Both the position numbers and the translations under genes were made by a program. Positions 11,601-22,984 of a stretch of 64,000 nt of DNA are shown piece by piece; position 1 is the stretch's first letter; every line of letters begins with the position of its first letter. Location of the stretch: the NCBI GenBank assembly GCA_006384855.1, contig VCJN01002193.1, forward strand, positions 1 to 64,000, given 5' to 3'. Under the pieces are notes generated by a model that ran no database searches, had not been told where the DNA came from, and was given only the letters and a program-made list of their open reading frames with translations. The stretch is from Tetraselmis striata. Its lineage: Eukaryota; Chlorophyta; Chlorodendrophyceae; Chlorodendrales; Chlorodendraceae.

Positions 11601-14600
11601 CTGCTTGGCACAGGCGCAGACGCGGGCCGTGAGACCCCCCACCCCCACCCTCTCCGCACCTGACAGGGCTGTGATGGGCAATGCATGCGCGTGGGGCGCA
11701 GAGGAAGGCGCCCAGGGGGGAGGAGGGGGATTGAAGAGAGGCGGGCATGGCCGCTGGAAGCAGAGTGATGATGCTGATAACATGGCGGGATCCTTGTGGC
11801 GGCCAGATGACGACGACAGAGGTGCGCGCGTACATGGAGAAGCGGCAGCAGGACGAGCCCGACCTGGCGGGGATCAACGCGGCAGACACGCTCCGGGTGC
11901 GGGCACTCCCCCCCCCCCCCCCCCCCCCAAGCCCCTACCCGCAGGGCCATGCAGCCTGGCGAGCTGTAGTTCGCGCTGAGCCGTGCTGATGCTCGCATGG
12001 AAGGGAACTCAGAACGTCGGGTGTTGTGGCTGCAGCCTGCATGGAATGGAGGGAAATGGCCGAAATGTTTCCGTTTTTTTGTGGGGGGGGGGGGGGGGGC
12101 GGCTGACCCCTGGTGGCGCCTTGGTTGCCGCCACGCAGGAGATTTGCCAGGATCCCCTCGAGTTTGTCATGTTTGTGGGCGACACCGCCTACGGCGCCAA
12201 CTACTGCGTCAACATGGAGCGCATGTTGGACGTGATCAAGCTCAAGGTTGCCCCCCCCCATCCATTCTCCACCACCCCCTCCCCGGGTGGGGCGTGCGCC
12301 CCACTCAGCGAGGGCAACTGCGCCCAACTCCCTCCAGGCGCTGAGAGGCTGTGCGCGCCGCAGGAGGCGGAGTGCGTCATCCGGGAGCGCTTTGGCGTCG
12401 TGGCGCTGCGCATCTACCGCCTCCTGTTCCAGCGGCACCAGCTGGAGCAGAAGCAGGTAGGAGCCCCCCCCCCCCCCCCCCCCCCTCGGGCTGCGCGCTT
12501 CCGAACCCACACCACCACCGCGCGCTCCCGGGCCGACTTGTTGGCTCGCTCGTCTCAAAGTTGCCCAGATCCGGAGTGTGTAAGGGGATTGGGTCATTGA
12601 AGGTTGATGATGCCCGGCGACATTTGCAACTTCACGCGAGGGCAAGCGACGTTTTCGGCGGAATGGACTCCACTCGACCACTATATAACGTTTTCGACCC
12701 CCCCCCCCCCCCCCCCCCCCCCACCCCGCGCGAAAGGGGGGGAGAGATAAATCAGAATACAACACAAATACAGCAAAAATATTCCGACCCAAAGGTGCAA
12801 AACAATTCGTTATTTTGCCCCCCGCGAACCGTATTTAATTCTACGGCGCTTCATGACTGTATTAAAAGTAAAGTAAAGTTCGCCCCGGGACATCGGCCGA
12901 AGCCGCCCCAGCACTTGACCTCGTGCGCCAACTGCAGTCGTAGGTCTGGCATAGCCCGTAGACCATTGCCTCATTCGAACCCCGAAGGGCTAATGCATCA
13001 ACCGGGTAAACCCGGGACACGCCGGGCCGATATGACTGTATTGCTTGCCGCTTGATTGACTTGATTGTTTTTTTTTCCAACCCCGGGACAGGACTGGCAC
13101 CAGTGAAACCCTTGCAGCGTCTCTACGACGGCCGTTTAGGCAGCAATCCAGTTACGGAAAGCCCTGGGTAGGCGACGATACTCGCCGCGCACTCGACGCC
13201 TGGGTCGAACCGGGATGTGTCGCGACTCGCCGTAACTTCAGAACTGATCTCCCGGTGGTGGTAAAAATGAAAGTAAAGTTATTGCCGTAAATACATCGGC
13301 CAGGAATCGATACCGGGACCTCGGTGGCGGTCCAATTCATTTTGGCCGGCAAAGCCAAGGCTCCCAACGTGCAAATTCAATCAGGGGATCCGTCCGGGAG
13401 CGCGCTCGCACGCGGGGGCTGGATTCTAAGCGGACGCCGTGTGATCGCTAAGTAAGGATTACCCACACAGCAGGCCGTGTCGCGGAATGATTGCACCGTA
13501 CAAACACAGACAGTCCGCGGATGGAAAACGTTTTCGACCCCCAAGCAGAGGGAAAAACAATTTAAACGGAGAAACGAGCCATATTAAATCGCGAATATTC
13601 CGACGAGAAGATGCAAACCTAATCATTATTTTTCGGCCCCGCGGACCGTGTTCAATTAGTTGCACGGAATACGCAACTGTGCTGCTCTTCCGTATGTGTC
13701 TATCAGAAAAAACGCGGCCACAACAGGACATGCGCGTTTGTCCCAAATCCGCCGGACCGGCTCTGTAGCCTGTAACCCCCGCAGCTGACGCCGACCACAA
13801 GGCGCGCACAGCTGCTGCGCTCTGTGTCCCGCCAAGCGCTCCGCCTCGCAGTCGATGCCGAGCCACGCGCTCTCCTCGGTCCCTGGCCGGCCACGCCTCA
13901 CAGAGGAGAGCTCTGACGCCCTGCGGCTGCCTGTCCCTGTCCCTGCGCCGCGCAAGCAGATCGCCGACATGGTGATGAGCCCCATCAAGGACACGCGGGA
14001 GCTGCTGTACAAGCTGCTGCAGGCGGGATACGTCTCCATGCAGGTAGCATGTCATCGCGATGCATGAACTGGGAGATGATTGATACCAAATATCGACTAT
14101 ACACTCGGACCGGAAAAGGCAAGCGCTTTCTTATAGGCGAATTGTGTTGCACCGGGTCGGCACCCGTATATATCTGCTAGGCGCGTTTAGTTTCAGCAAT
14201 GTCTTTCAGCAACCTAAGCTGCTGATGATGACTCACGGTTACGCATGCTACCCATAGATAGAATGTTAAGCCTATGATAGGTCGACGGCATTGCCGCATT
14301 GGACTCTGCTCGCTAGCTCGGCGTCGCGGAGGACGATGGTGAGCGGCCGATCAATACACCTTGCCAATAAATAATTGGTGTACACTCATGCATGATATTT
14401 AGACGCTGGGACATGTGACCGAACATACTGTCTGTGTATGAATAAAAAGTACTGAGTTAGAACAGCATTATGCCCTTTAGGGATAATAGGGAACGGTTGG
14501 GGCTGCTCTGTGGTGTCCTCGGCGGGATTGGGAGAAGTGGGCGTGGGGGGTCAACCCACCCGGTAGGGAGGGGGGGGGGGGGGGTCAGCCCTAAAAACCC

Positions 14601-16565
14601 TAAACATGAACCGAAGAACCCGCGCCACCGCTCCTTGCCCCGCGCACTTTTATGATGGTCGCAAGATGCACCAACGCGCGTGTCTTCCACCTTGTCGCCG
14701 CCAACAGCGTATTCATCAATATACATCTGGATGATGGAGTCTTTTCCAACGGGAAACAAGATAAGGATACGGATGCCGTCGTGATTATCGGAACGCCTGT
14801 TTTCCGCTCGCACATTTCTTTGCCGGCAAATGGTCTTCGTTGTCAAACTAATGCCGCGACGGGATCGTCTGAAATTACAACAATCACTACAGAGCGCAGG
14901 GGGTGGGATTCTTGTGTCTTCCCGCAGCTTTCCGCGCTGCGGAGGTGGCGACTACGGCGATCTTCGGCAGCGCCACCCGGGCCTCTCCCTCGTATGCATG
15001 AGCCACGCGTGAGCGCCGGGGTCCTGATTGTGAAGTTGGTCTGCAGCGGGCTACCCGGGTGCGTGGGTACTTTACGCCTGTTCCATTGGGAAGGCGCACC
15101 CAGTCGTGGTGGTGGAAGCAGGGTTGGAGGCAACGCAGGAGGGGGGGGGGGGGGGGGGTGCTTCCTGGGAGGAGGCCCATACTCCGCAAACCGATGTAGG
15201 GGCGGCTCTAGCTGGACATCGCCAGGCTGTGGCGAACACAGGACTAGCGGGTGCGTACCCAACTATAGGAACCTATTCTTTGGCTCTTAGAAACGGGGCG
15301 CTAGCGAATGTTCTTAATTGTCGTAATGACATCGTGATGTATTCGTCTGAAATGGGACGAGTAAAGACACACCGCGTTTGTAGTATTTTCTGTTCTTTTA
15401 GTCGGGTCGGCACCCGTAGCGGGCATCGGAACGTGTGGATGTGCCTATGTCGTGCTTGCGCTTGCGAGGCCGGGGTTCAAGAACAATGGCAGGGTTTTTT
15501 GTGCCGTGAGTTGCCTTGGGACAGCTTGCAGGTTCGATTGGCTGCCATTTGGCCTTGCTGAGCGCGCAGGGACTGAGGGCCAATCACTTGTCCCGTTCTG
15601 GGTGAGGTGTTGACGGAATGTGTGCGTGAGGCTTGGCCTAATGCGGCTGCCCCCCCCCCCCCCCCCCCCCCTTCCCCCACCTTCTTCACCGCGCTGCTCC
15701 CCCGTAGGAGGTCGCCAAGACGCTGGACCACGCGCCCACGCGCACGTTCTACCTGTGGCGGGTGGACTACGACCAGTCCACGACATATCTGGCGGGGGAG
15801 CTGTATAAGGCCGCAGCGAATGTTCGCACGCGTAACGCGGCGGAGCTGGAGAAGGAGAAGGAGGTGAGCGCGGCGGATCTTGCGCTGACTGGGGAGCCAA
15901 GCAAGCTGAGACCGTGAAGAGGGAACTGATGTCTAGCAGGGCTCGAATGTCTGCATATACTCGTAAAAATGGGGCTTTGAATACGCCCCCAAACAGCTCT
16001 TAAGGGGGAAGAAGGACAAACAGGATTGTGGGTTATTATTGCAGCCATTTCCCAAGTTGCAATCAGGAAACACTAGACAACGGATAGCTACTACACGCAA
16101 TGCTGCAAAACTTTTTATCTTCCCAAGGGCAGGGGGGGTGTGGCAATTATGAGTATGGTATACTACGGGTTAGTACGAGTACTATGTGTGCGAGTACTGG
16201 TACTAGTATGGTGTGTTCTCGCTGAGACTACGGGTATATGTGTGATATCGTGCTGCCGCGTGGCAAGCGTTGTGCTTTTGAGACGAATCTCGCCTCGATT
16301 GTTACAGGACAAGTTTTAAACTGTTCCGGTATCAGGGTGACCATATATACGCTCACGGATGAAACCGCCTGTTTGTCAGAGGCGTTGGCTTAGCTCGGCC
16401 GACTTGGCTGTGTGGCTGCAGGTGCTGGAGATGCTGGACAACAACCCGGAGGCGCTATCCGCCTCGCACCGTGCGCGCCTGGAGCGAATAAAGCAGCTGA
16501 CGGAGCTGATGGACACCAGCCTGCTGCGACTGGACGACCTTATCGCTGTGTTCAATGACTACTAG
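8183..16565 (+). CDS. POLR3C: RNA polymerase III subunit RPC3 (RPC82/C62)
   Basis: This is the winged-helix subunit of the Pol III RPC3-RPC6-RPC7 subcomplex, which helps open promoters at tRNA and 5S genes. Thirteen exons join in phase: 8183-8257, 8749-8871, 8976-9173, 10005-10142, 10998-11199, 11316-11437, 11563-11628, 11807-11896, 12139-12246, 12364-12456, 13960-14043, 15708-15863, 16422-16565. They give 1,599 nt, 532 aa, close to the family length of about 530. Family landmarks are visible in order: LIQHNCV in the N-terminal winged helix, KPKFLVYIRDNSGELAELVL, EEFNRRFRHKL, DPLEFV, VIRERFG..RIYRLLF..HQLEQKQ, then TLDHAPTRTFYLW near the C-terminus and a final coiled coil. The acceptor of exon 3 could also be 8990. 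The stop is TAG, with TGTAA motifs at 16648 and 16674. Long introns carry repeats. Confidence 0.93.
9340..9370 (+). other. Possible cryptic exon inside a POLR3C intron
   Basis: After a good acceptor (CCTGCAG) the frame reads VVEGITASQLG and is followed by a GCAAGC GC-type donor. It would add 31 nt and break the otherwise perfect reading frame, and the protein aligns with the family without it. It is therefore more likely a cryptic or alternative exon than a constitutive one. Confidence 0.2.
12685..12845 (+). repeat. Dispersed repeat copy 1 in POLR3C intron
   Basis: This copy begins with AACGTTTTCGACCCCC and ends with a CCGYGAACCGTRTTTAATT-like segment. It shares several blocks in the same order with 13526-13667, including AATATTCCGAC and a TTATTTTKSC block. 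A long C-tract (12698-12722) is inserted near its start. Both copies sit in the intron 12457-13959 of POLR3C. Confidence 0.6.
12870..13030 (+). repeat. Interspersed repeat, inverted partner of 18470-18625
   Basis: About 150 bases match the reverse complement of 18470-18625 at roughly 90 percent by eye. Shared blocks include GGGACATCGGCCGAAGCC, GCAGTCGTAGGTCTGGCATA and GGGCTAATGCATCAACCGGG. A further shared block (CATCGGCCAGGAATCGATAC) lies at 13298-13317. The repeat contains TTCGAA and ATCGAT words but no clear tRNA fold. Confidence 0.75.
13526..13667 (+). repeat. Dispersed repeat copy 2 in POLR3C intron
   Basis: This is the second, diverged copy of the 12685-12845 repeat, in direct orientation about 840 bases downstream. 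It shares the opening AACGTTTTCGACCCC word, a central AATATTCCGAC word and the closing CGCGGACCGTGTTCAATTAG block. No ORF spans it. It is a probable fragment of an interspersed element. Confidence 0.6.
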
Positions 16566-16648
16566 CTGACCCTTGCCACCCCATTCACTGCGGGTGTGAA
16601 GTGGCGCACGTGTGGTTTCGGAGCACTGCGTGCGCGACTGCGCATTAT

Positions 16649-16678
16649 GTAATCGCGACATGTCCCACTAACATGTAA
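16649..16678 (+). promoter_or_regulatory. TGTAA polyadenylation motifs for POLR3C
   Basis: Two TGTAA words (16648-16652 and 16674-16678) lie 83 and 109 bases after the TAG stop. TGTAA is the usual chlorophyte poly(A) signal. Confidence 0.45.
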
Positions 16679-18469
16679 CCCCTTTTTGAGCACACGGAAA
16701 CTTTCCTAGACTGGTCCAACCAACGAACTCGCCCAGGCAGCTGTGCAATGCAAGGGTGGTATGCTGTACGCATGCATGTGCTCCTACTACACCCCTCCAC
16801 ATAAGTTTGGGGTCCCTTTTCGGCAGTCTCAAGACTTCACAAGTCTAGGGTACCTGAACGTAGGGTATATGAGATGAAACCCTGGAATCTCAGAGGGCGT
16901 TATAAAACCTGCATGACGAGTGGCTCAAACCGAAGCTTAATGACCATTGACTAGGGAATCACGCTGCACTTGGTGCGTGGATGGGCGTCGCCTGCAACTG
17001 CACCAAAACCGGGGTCAGTATCACGCACACGCCGACGCGCGTGAATAGACAACCAACCGGCGGGATGGCCATGAACGCGTGAGGAAACACATTGGCGAGG
17101 GGCTCGGGTGCATTTGGTTGGGGTGCAGCCGTGTGGGCGGCGGCCAGTGCATGTCGCGTTGCGATACTGGCATGGCATCAGTGTTGGCCACGCGCAGCAA
17201 CACCCCCTTGGCTTCAAAACGCTATAACTTCTCAGGATTTGCTCAGAAAAACTTTTTAAAAATATCACGCGATTCCTCGTTCAATTCCGCGTCGGGAACA
17301 CTCTTCCATAATCACAAAATCGATTTTTGGGGTCTCCGGAAAAAATCCCCAAAGATGATCATCCAAGTTGCCCCTCACTGCCTCATGTGCCCACCCATAT
17401 CGGGCGCGTGGCTTTGCGCCAAGTGCGTGTCTAAGCCCCATACTCAGTTGCGCGAGAGCGTTATGTATGTGGATGACCACGGACCACCAACACTTGGCAT
17501 GCGCCACCTCCTAGCGATACACACATCTACCAGCCAAAATGCCATTTTCCACAGCATTTTTCAAGGAATTTCATATTAATCAAAATCCACGCCCCTACCG
17601 CGCCACCCCGCCCTCGAAACGGTGCAACTGGCATTCCACCACGCGCCCCCATAGTAGAGCATTGCCCTACGCCAAGGGGGCCATCGAGCGCCTCTCCTAC
17701 GTGCGTTCGCCACAGAAACAGCAGCATTTTCACCCCAAAACTGCTCCCCACAGTGGCCAACTTGACGTTGGGGTGTCACGTCGTGCCTATAGCGACATGC
17801 TTTCAGTGGCCTACACGCACGGTGTGTGAAACTTATGCCAAGGGCCGTATCCACCGAGTTTGGTGCGACGAGTGCCGCTATTTCCATAGGTTTGGACGGT
17901 TGGCGCAACCCACAACTTTCTGGCGCCAACGCACCATGCAATGATTTCGCGTTTTTGAAAGGGCGCCCACAAATGGTCGTGTTGTCGCGCGGGTGGGTAT
18001 AAAGCGCACAATAGGCGTTCGCCCGAACTATTCCCGCTGTAGTTAGCATGTATGCACATGCAGCCGGCGTTATCCTCGCCCATGCATGCGCTTTGCGATC
18101 GAAAATGCAAAACCCGGACTTATGTGGAGGGGTGTATATTAAATACGTTTTGGTTGGATGCATGGATTGGGGGGCTCGCGACATATTGCACACGAACAAG
18201 CTTTCATGTTGCGTTGAGTGGTCGTTAAACCATGAAGTATTCCGTAGCGGACATAGAATATCGATTGCGCGACAAGCCTGGATGATTTTGTGGACAAGTA
18301 TAACATTGGTGCGCTGCACGCGCCCTATGACGACGACGTGGGCGCGGCGCGTCATAATAATGTGTCGTCAGCGTACGATGCATCTATTTTTCCGCTCGGT
18401 TGAGCGGTCGTCTCGTACGCAAGAAGTCCGGGTATCGATTCTTGGCCGATGCATTTTTGCCAATATCCT
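16679..18469. other. Gene-poor region, no supported gene
   Basis: Long open frames exist on both strands, for example minus 18355-17576 with 259 codons. They overlap equally open frames on the other strand, lack any motif I recognise and are rich in Cys, His and Arg as expected by chance in this composition. I do not call a gene. The sequence may be a large decayed or non-coding interspersed repeat. Confidence 0.4.
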
Positions 18470-18625
18470 CCCGGCGTGTCCTGGGTTTACCCGGTTGATG
18501 CATTAGCCCTTTGGGGTTCGAATGAGGCAATGGTCTAAGGGCTATGCCAGACCTACGACTGCATTTGGCAAGAGGTCAAGTGTTGGGGTGGCTTCGGCCG
18601 ATGTCCCAGGGCGAACTTGACGTTT
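18470..18625 (-). repeat. Interspersed repeat, inverted partner of 12870-13030
   Basis: The reverse complement of this segment matches 12870-13030 over about 150 bases with only scattered mismatches. The match resumes at 18420-18455 with the block seen at 13298-13317. Two copies 5.4 kb apart in opposite orientation indicate a mobile repeat family. A short palindrome-forming pair (AGCCC/GGGCT) flanks its TTCGAA core. Confidence 0.75.
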
Positions 18626-21381
18626 TTACTTACGTGTCGTCATCGTAAGACCAACGGGTAGTGTCGGATGGCACGGGTGCTCGACAGCCGGCGCCGGGTG
18701 CTTGCTGCGGGAGCTGACACCGCAGCGCTGGCGCAATGCAATTGCGCCCGGAAGGTACATTCGGGCATGGACGGGGCGGGCAAGGAGGTGCTTGCGACGC
18801 GAACGCGTTCGTCAGCGATGGTCGGATGAAAAAAAATTGCGCGGGTGTGCGAGCGCTGCCGAGGTCGAGCAGGTCGGCGCAGAGTGACAGCATGCGTCGG
18901 CTGTTGACGGGAATTCGGTGCAGCCGGCAACGCACAGAGCTAGCCACCGCGGCGCTTGCGTGAGACACGATTTTATGACGACACCCAGCTCTCCTTTCCG
19001 TCACCTCAAAGTCCATGACGAGATGCGGATTATGCGCCCCTTAGGCGCTACTGCCTGTGATTGCCGCTGACAATATATGTGCTAGCCATGTCCGTTTGCT
19101 TGTTACTACCTGCACCCTGGTTTTCCTACATGTCCCCGGGAGAAGCCAATAACGCGTGACAAAAATCACCAATCGGATCGACACGCTTCGAAATCCTTAG
19201 AAGAGTGTTCCGTGCTAGAATGTGGCGCCGCGCCTAGAGCGGTGCGTCAAAACATCTTATGAGACGGAACGCTCACGGGAACAGCACGTCACAAACCGCA
19301 GCATAGTCGAACTAGCTACTTACGTTTCTACTTGCACGTTACTTGGGAGGTTTGCCTGACAGAAAAGCGACGCTTCAAAGGATTGCACCATACTAAAGGC
19401 GGCCGGGGCGGAGTCTTGCAAGCATTGCTCCCACCGATTAGGCCATCTGGCATGTACGCTATGCTCCGGTGGATGGATAACATGGGCGCCAGCTTCAAAG
19501 TAAGTTTCTGGCTGTGTCGCTTAATGTTGCAGAGGTCCACATGAATGGTAGCGCTTCACTGCACTATAGTCTACCGAGGATGCGGTTGAGAACGTGACAA
19601 GGGAAAATGAAGCTCTTAGAAAGAGGTTAAATAAGTGCGCATACACCCCAATAGCAATGAGGATGCATCGAGTGACAATCACGACAAAGTTGATGTGCAC
19701 GTGCATCACTCTCATCGTTTGCATTGTTGCAAACTGTTGGTGCTTGCCATGCGATGGCGCGAGCGCACCATCGCCTTCGCAAATGCGTCAATGTGGACGG
19801 CAGGCCACGAACAATTATGTGGCTGTGATAAAGCTTCTAAACATTTCAAGATTGGGATTCGCAGATTCTTGCACGTCGCCAACAACTCATTCAGGCGCTT
19901 ACCAACTGCAAACTAGGCATGTGGCACGAAGCTCACGGCGCGAAAACGACATTCGATATTTGAACGGGTCCACGGACGGATGTACTATAAATCTAGCGCG
20001 AAATCATCTCGAATCATGCCAGAATAGTGCGAAGCAATATTTCGCAATTGATTCATGTGCGTACCGTATGTTTCGGACCACCCCACTTCACCCCACATTA
20101 CGCGTGCCGGCCGGCCAGGTTTCTCCGAGAATGCTCGGCAGGCATGCCTCGTATGTCACCGACGTTGTCAAGGCTCGTCTCGAGGCACTGCGAGTTTTCC
20201 GAAGGAAAACGATGAACTTTTGAAGTTTTTGCTCAATAACGGCGGCGATGTTCGAAGACATAACATAAATGTCGTTTGCGCGGGGTATTGCGCGAGCGGG
20301 AATGTACCACGTGCCAACATATGTATGTTGCATGTGCTGAGTAGTTACATGGGGCGAGGTGCCAAAGTCTGTCCTAGGTGCACTGGACACATGCCATGAC
20401 GGACCCTTACATGGCTTGGTGGTTCCATAGAGAGAAGCGACGCGGATGTACACGGCGTCCTCTCATCGATCATCCATTCCATCAGGTCTGACGCAGTGCA
20501 CTCCTCATAAAGTCCGCAGTAATAATTCGCTCCTCCCACACTAGCGATTGCACACATCCAGCCCTCCCAGGCGAGCACGCAATCCTACACAGTGTTCCAC
20601 AGATCCACGTCTTCATATCGAGAGCCAATTTCCCACAAAAGCGAATCGCGATGATCAAAGAGGCCGCACTTTGCCGTGTAGAGACACCCAGCATGTCCCA
20701 ATGGCGCGGGACCGCATATGTGCTTTGCCAATTCTGCATGTGATGCCACAATCATTTGCAAAATGAACATTGTAGTATGTACATAACCAAACGACTCGTC
20801 CAATGGTGCAATTTAGAGGCGCTCTGCATGGATTAATCGCACCTCGGAGATCTCCAAGCAATCTGCCTCAAGGCATGTAGTCATGCGATGCCCACTCCTT
20901 CACACATACTGTGTGCATGTAGCACAGTAATGCGGGCAGTACAGGGGACAAATACGACATATGCATCGATTGCTCAGGCGCTTTATTTATCACCGACGGG
21001 CTTCACGACGTGCTCTGTGCACGTAAACCTTTCAAACCAGCCCATTCCCTTCCGTATACGAGCAATTGGCCACGCGGTCAGGGTTTGTGCTGCCAATCTA
21101 CATTCCTTGCCGCGGCAGCATCGCGATCCCTCATGTTGGCCCCCAAATTGCCCATATCGAGGTGCGACATGATGTATTGCTCTCGTCCGCACCAAAGGCG
21201 CATGTTGACTATTTAGCTCCGTCTACCAGAAGCTCTAGAAGTGATCCCTTGGGGACGTAGCCGCTTGACGGTGTGTTGTGCCCGTCAAGCTGCACGAGTA
21301 CGCTGATTGCAACATATGCGCAATGTATGTAGTACACTGGTAACAAAACTTAATCTCTGCCTCACGTTGAAGATAAGGTAC
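18626..21381. other. Gene-poor region, no supported gene
   Basis: Many short frames occur on both strands. I see no splice-consistent chain of exons with a recognisable domain. Minus-strand frames at 20585-20861 and 20983-21195 have coding-like composition and could be exons connected with the kinase-like exon at 21489-21382, but no kinase landmark is clear in them. Confidence 0.35.
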
Positions 21382-21489
21382 TTGAGCAGCTCTACGAACG
21401 GCCTTGACGAACTCGGCAGCTGTAGTCGGACGCTTGTCATCAGGATTATCGTCGCACGCTTGCCACCATAGTTCAAGATGTTCCTTAAA
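21382..21489 (-). pseudogene. Possible protein-kinase C-lobe exon
   Basis: A 36-codon minus-strand segment is bounded by a good acceptor (GCAACAG before 21489) and a GT donor (GTACCT after 21382). It contains LWWQACDDNPDDKRPTTAAE. This matches the W-x-x-C-x-x-x-x-P-x-x-R-P-T pattern of kinase subdomain XI, with its conserved Arg. No HRD or DFG motif was found on the minus strand upstream, so the kinase is either incomplete, decayed or split over exons I cannot see. Another kinase-like scrap (LSRLTIAEH) lies on the minus strand near 22040-22070. Confidence 0.3.
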
Positions 21490-22279
21490 CTGTTGCACGA
21501 CACACATAAGTCATGCATGTGTTTCGTCTGCAAAACCGACTTGCCCCAACATCTGAGGAATCCAACGAAGCCAGATATCGATCTCGGGAATGTTTGTCGT
21601 CGTCCATCTCATGCCGATGATGCGCATACTTGCCCAACGACTCGGTAAGCCAATGTACTATATACATGTCGGATCACTGCACAAGAATAATGCCCATGGT
21701 ATAATAAACTCACTTCCGACTACTTTTCGACGTGCTGACTGGTTAAGATGGTTTTCTAGGCCCCATAAAAGGACTAGCCGAGTGGTTACCGGGCTATGAT
21801 GCGTCGAAGATTGTGTTCCCAGGATTTGGTATGCCAATCAGCGACCGCGCGCCGTGTGCGCGGCGAATAATATACACGAGCGGGTAGTACATGAAGTTTT
21901 ATGTAACATATCTAAAACAATAGGACATATGAAACTCCGACCCCTTCAAGACTTTCCTAGGAACTGTCCAACCTGAGTATTTCATAGAATACAAAGATAG
22001 CGGCACATATGTGCATTCAACCTACGTACGGCTAATAGACATGTTCTGCGATCGTTAACCTGGAGAGGAGGTCGGGGCGTAATAATGCGAGTAAGAGAGC
22101 ATAATCGCGACAGAATTAGGACAATCACGGGTGAATAAGACCCGGTGTTTCTTGCATTTCGAATGGGGAGCGATGGTTGTATGACGTGCCGACCATGCCA
22201 ACTACTCTCGGCTTCATTATGAGGGGGGCACCCGACATGTCATGTGCATAGAACGGACCGGGTTCGGCCAGCTTGAAGC
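21490..22279. other. No supported gene
   Basis: Short frames occur on both strands only. A tRNA A-box-like word (TAGCCGAGTGGTTA at 21775-21788) has no matching B box. A minus-strand scrap near 22040-22110 has a weak resemblance to the end of a Ser/Thr kinase C-lobe. Confidence 0.3.
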
Positions 22280-22984
22280 TTGGCCGGGCATGTGGACGGT
22301 GGCCATCCCCAGTGTGAGGACGGTCATGACTCTCAAGAGATATGGGAGGTGCTGTCGGGCACTTATTATTCTTGCCTAGCTCATGCATTGGCCCGGTGGT
22401 TGGGAGCCAACATATATATCATTCTGCCCTCGACAAAGCACAACCCCATCGCCACTGTGGATCTCAATGGCGACGCGCTCATGAACCTCCGCACTTGCAG
22501 ACGCTCATTAGCGTGTGTAGCACGATTCTATCGCGTACGCCTTTTGGAATTATTCTGTTCACGATCTGGGCATCGATGTACGCCGAGAGGTGGACTTGTT
22601 TCGGCAAACAGTACCTCTTGGCAACACGGTACCCAAGGATGAACTCAAGGACATAGTGCCAGACGCAGAGCTCCCCCCCCGCCCCCAAGGATGAACTCAA
22701 GGACATAGTGCCAGACGCAGAGCTCCCCCCCCCCCCCCCCCCCCCGGCGTCCAACGTCGTGACCCGGGAACTGTGATCCCCGGTGCTGGAAGCCCACGCT
22801 GTTGGAGTTCAAGACGATGCGGTACGGGGTCAAGTACACTAGAGCAGCCCCACGGACCACATTTGTGGATCGGTTTGAACGCACCTCGTTGGGTGACCTA
22901 CAACGGGAGCGAGCAGTGCTGCGGTACTACACTGAGCCGGGCCAGAAGGGCCCGCTTCGAGGCATCCTTGACATGCCGGAGTGA
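22280..22984 (+). pseudogene. Coding-like remnant of unknown family
   Basis: Several plus-strand frames look coding but are out of phase. They are IYIILPSTKHNPIATVDLNG (22400-22470), LFRQTVPLGNTVPKDELKD (22595-22670) and a 60-codon stretch ending GPLRGILDMPE at TGA 22982-22984. A 52-base duplication with a C-tract at 22632-22745 lies between them. The second and third pieces could be exons of one gene. I recognise no family. Because the pieces need frameshifts or unproven introns, I call it a remnant. Confidence 0.25.
22632..22745 (+). repeat. Tandem duplication (period 52) ending in C-tracts
   Basis: The word CCAAGGATGAACTCAAGGAC and the following 28 bases occur at 22633 and again at 22685. 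Each copy runs into a C homopolymer (22673-22680 and 22727-22745). The period of 52 is not a multiple of three, so the second copy is out of frame with the first. Slippage at the C-tract is a likely cause. Confidence 0.8.

Noticed and set aside
12870..13030. tRNA-derived SINE head
   Set aside because: TTCGAA and ATCGAT words are present, but A-box and B-box spacing and a cloverleaf are not. It is kept only as an interspersed repeat.
17576..18355. 259-codon minus-strand ORF
   Set aside because: It overlaps open frames on the plus strand, has Cys/His/Arg-rich chance-like composition, no motif, and no splice-consistent neighbours.
21770..21830. Possible tRNA gene (TAGCCGAGTGGTTA A-box-like word)
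   Set aside because: No B box (GGTTCGANTCC-type) and no cloverleaf pairing could be found downstream.
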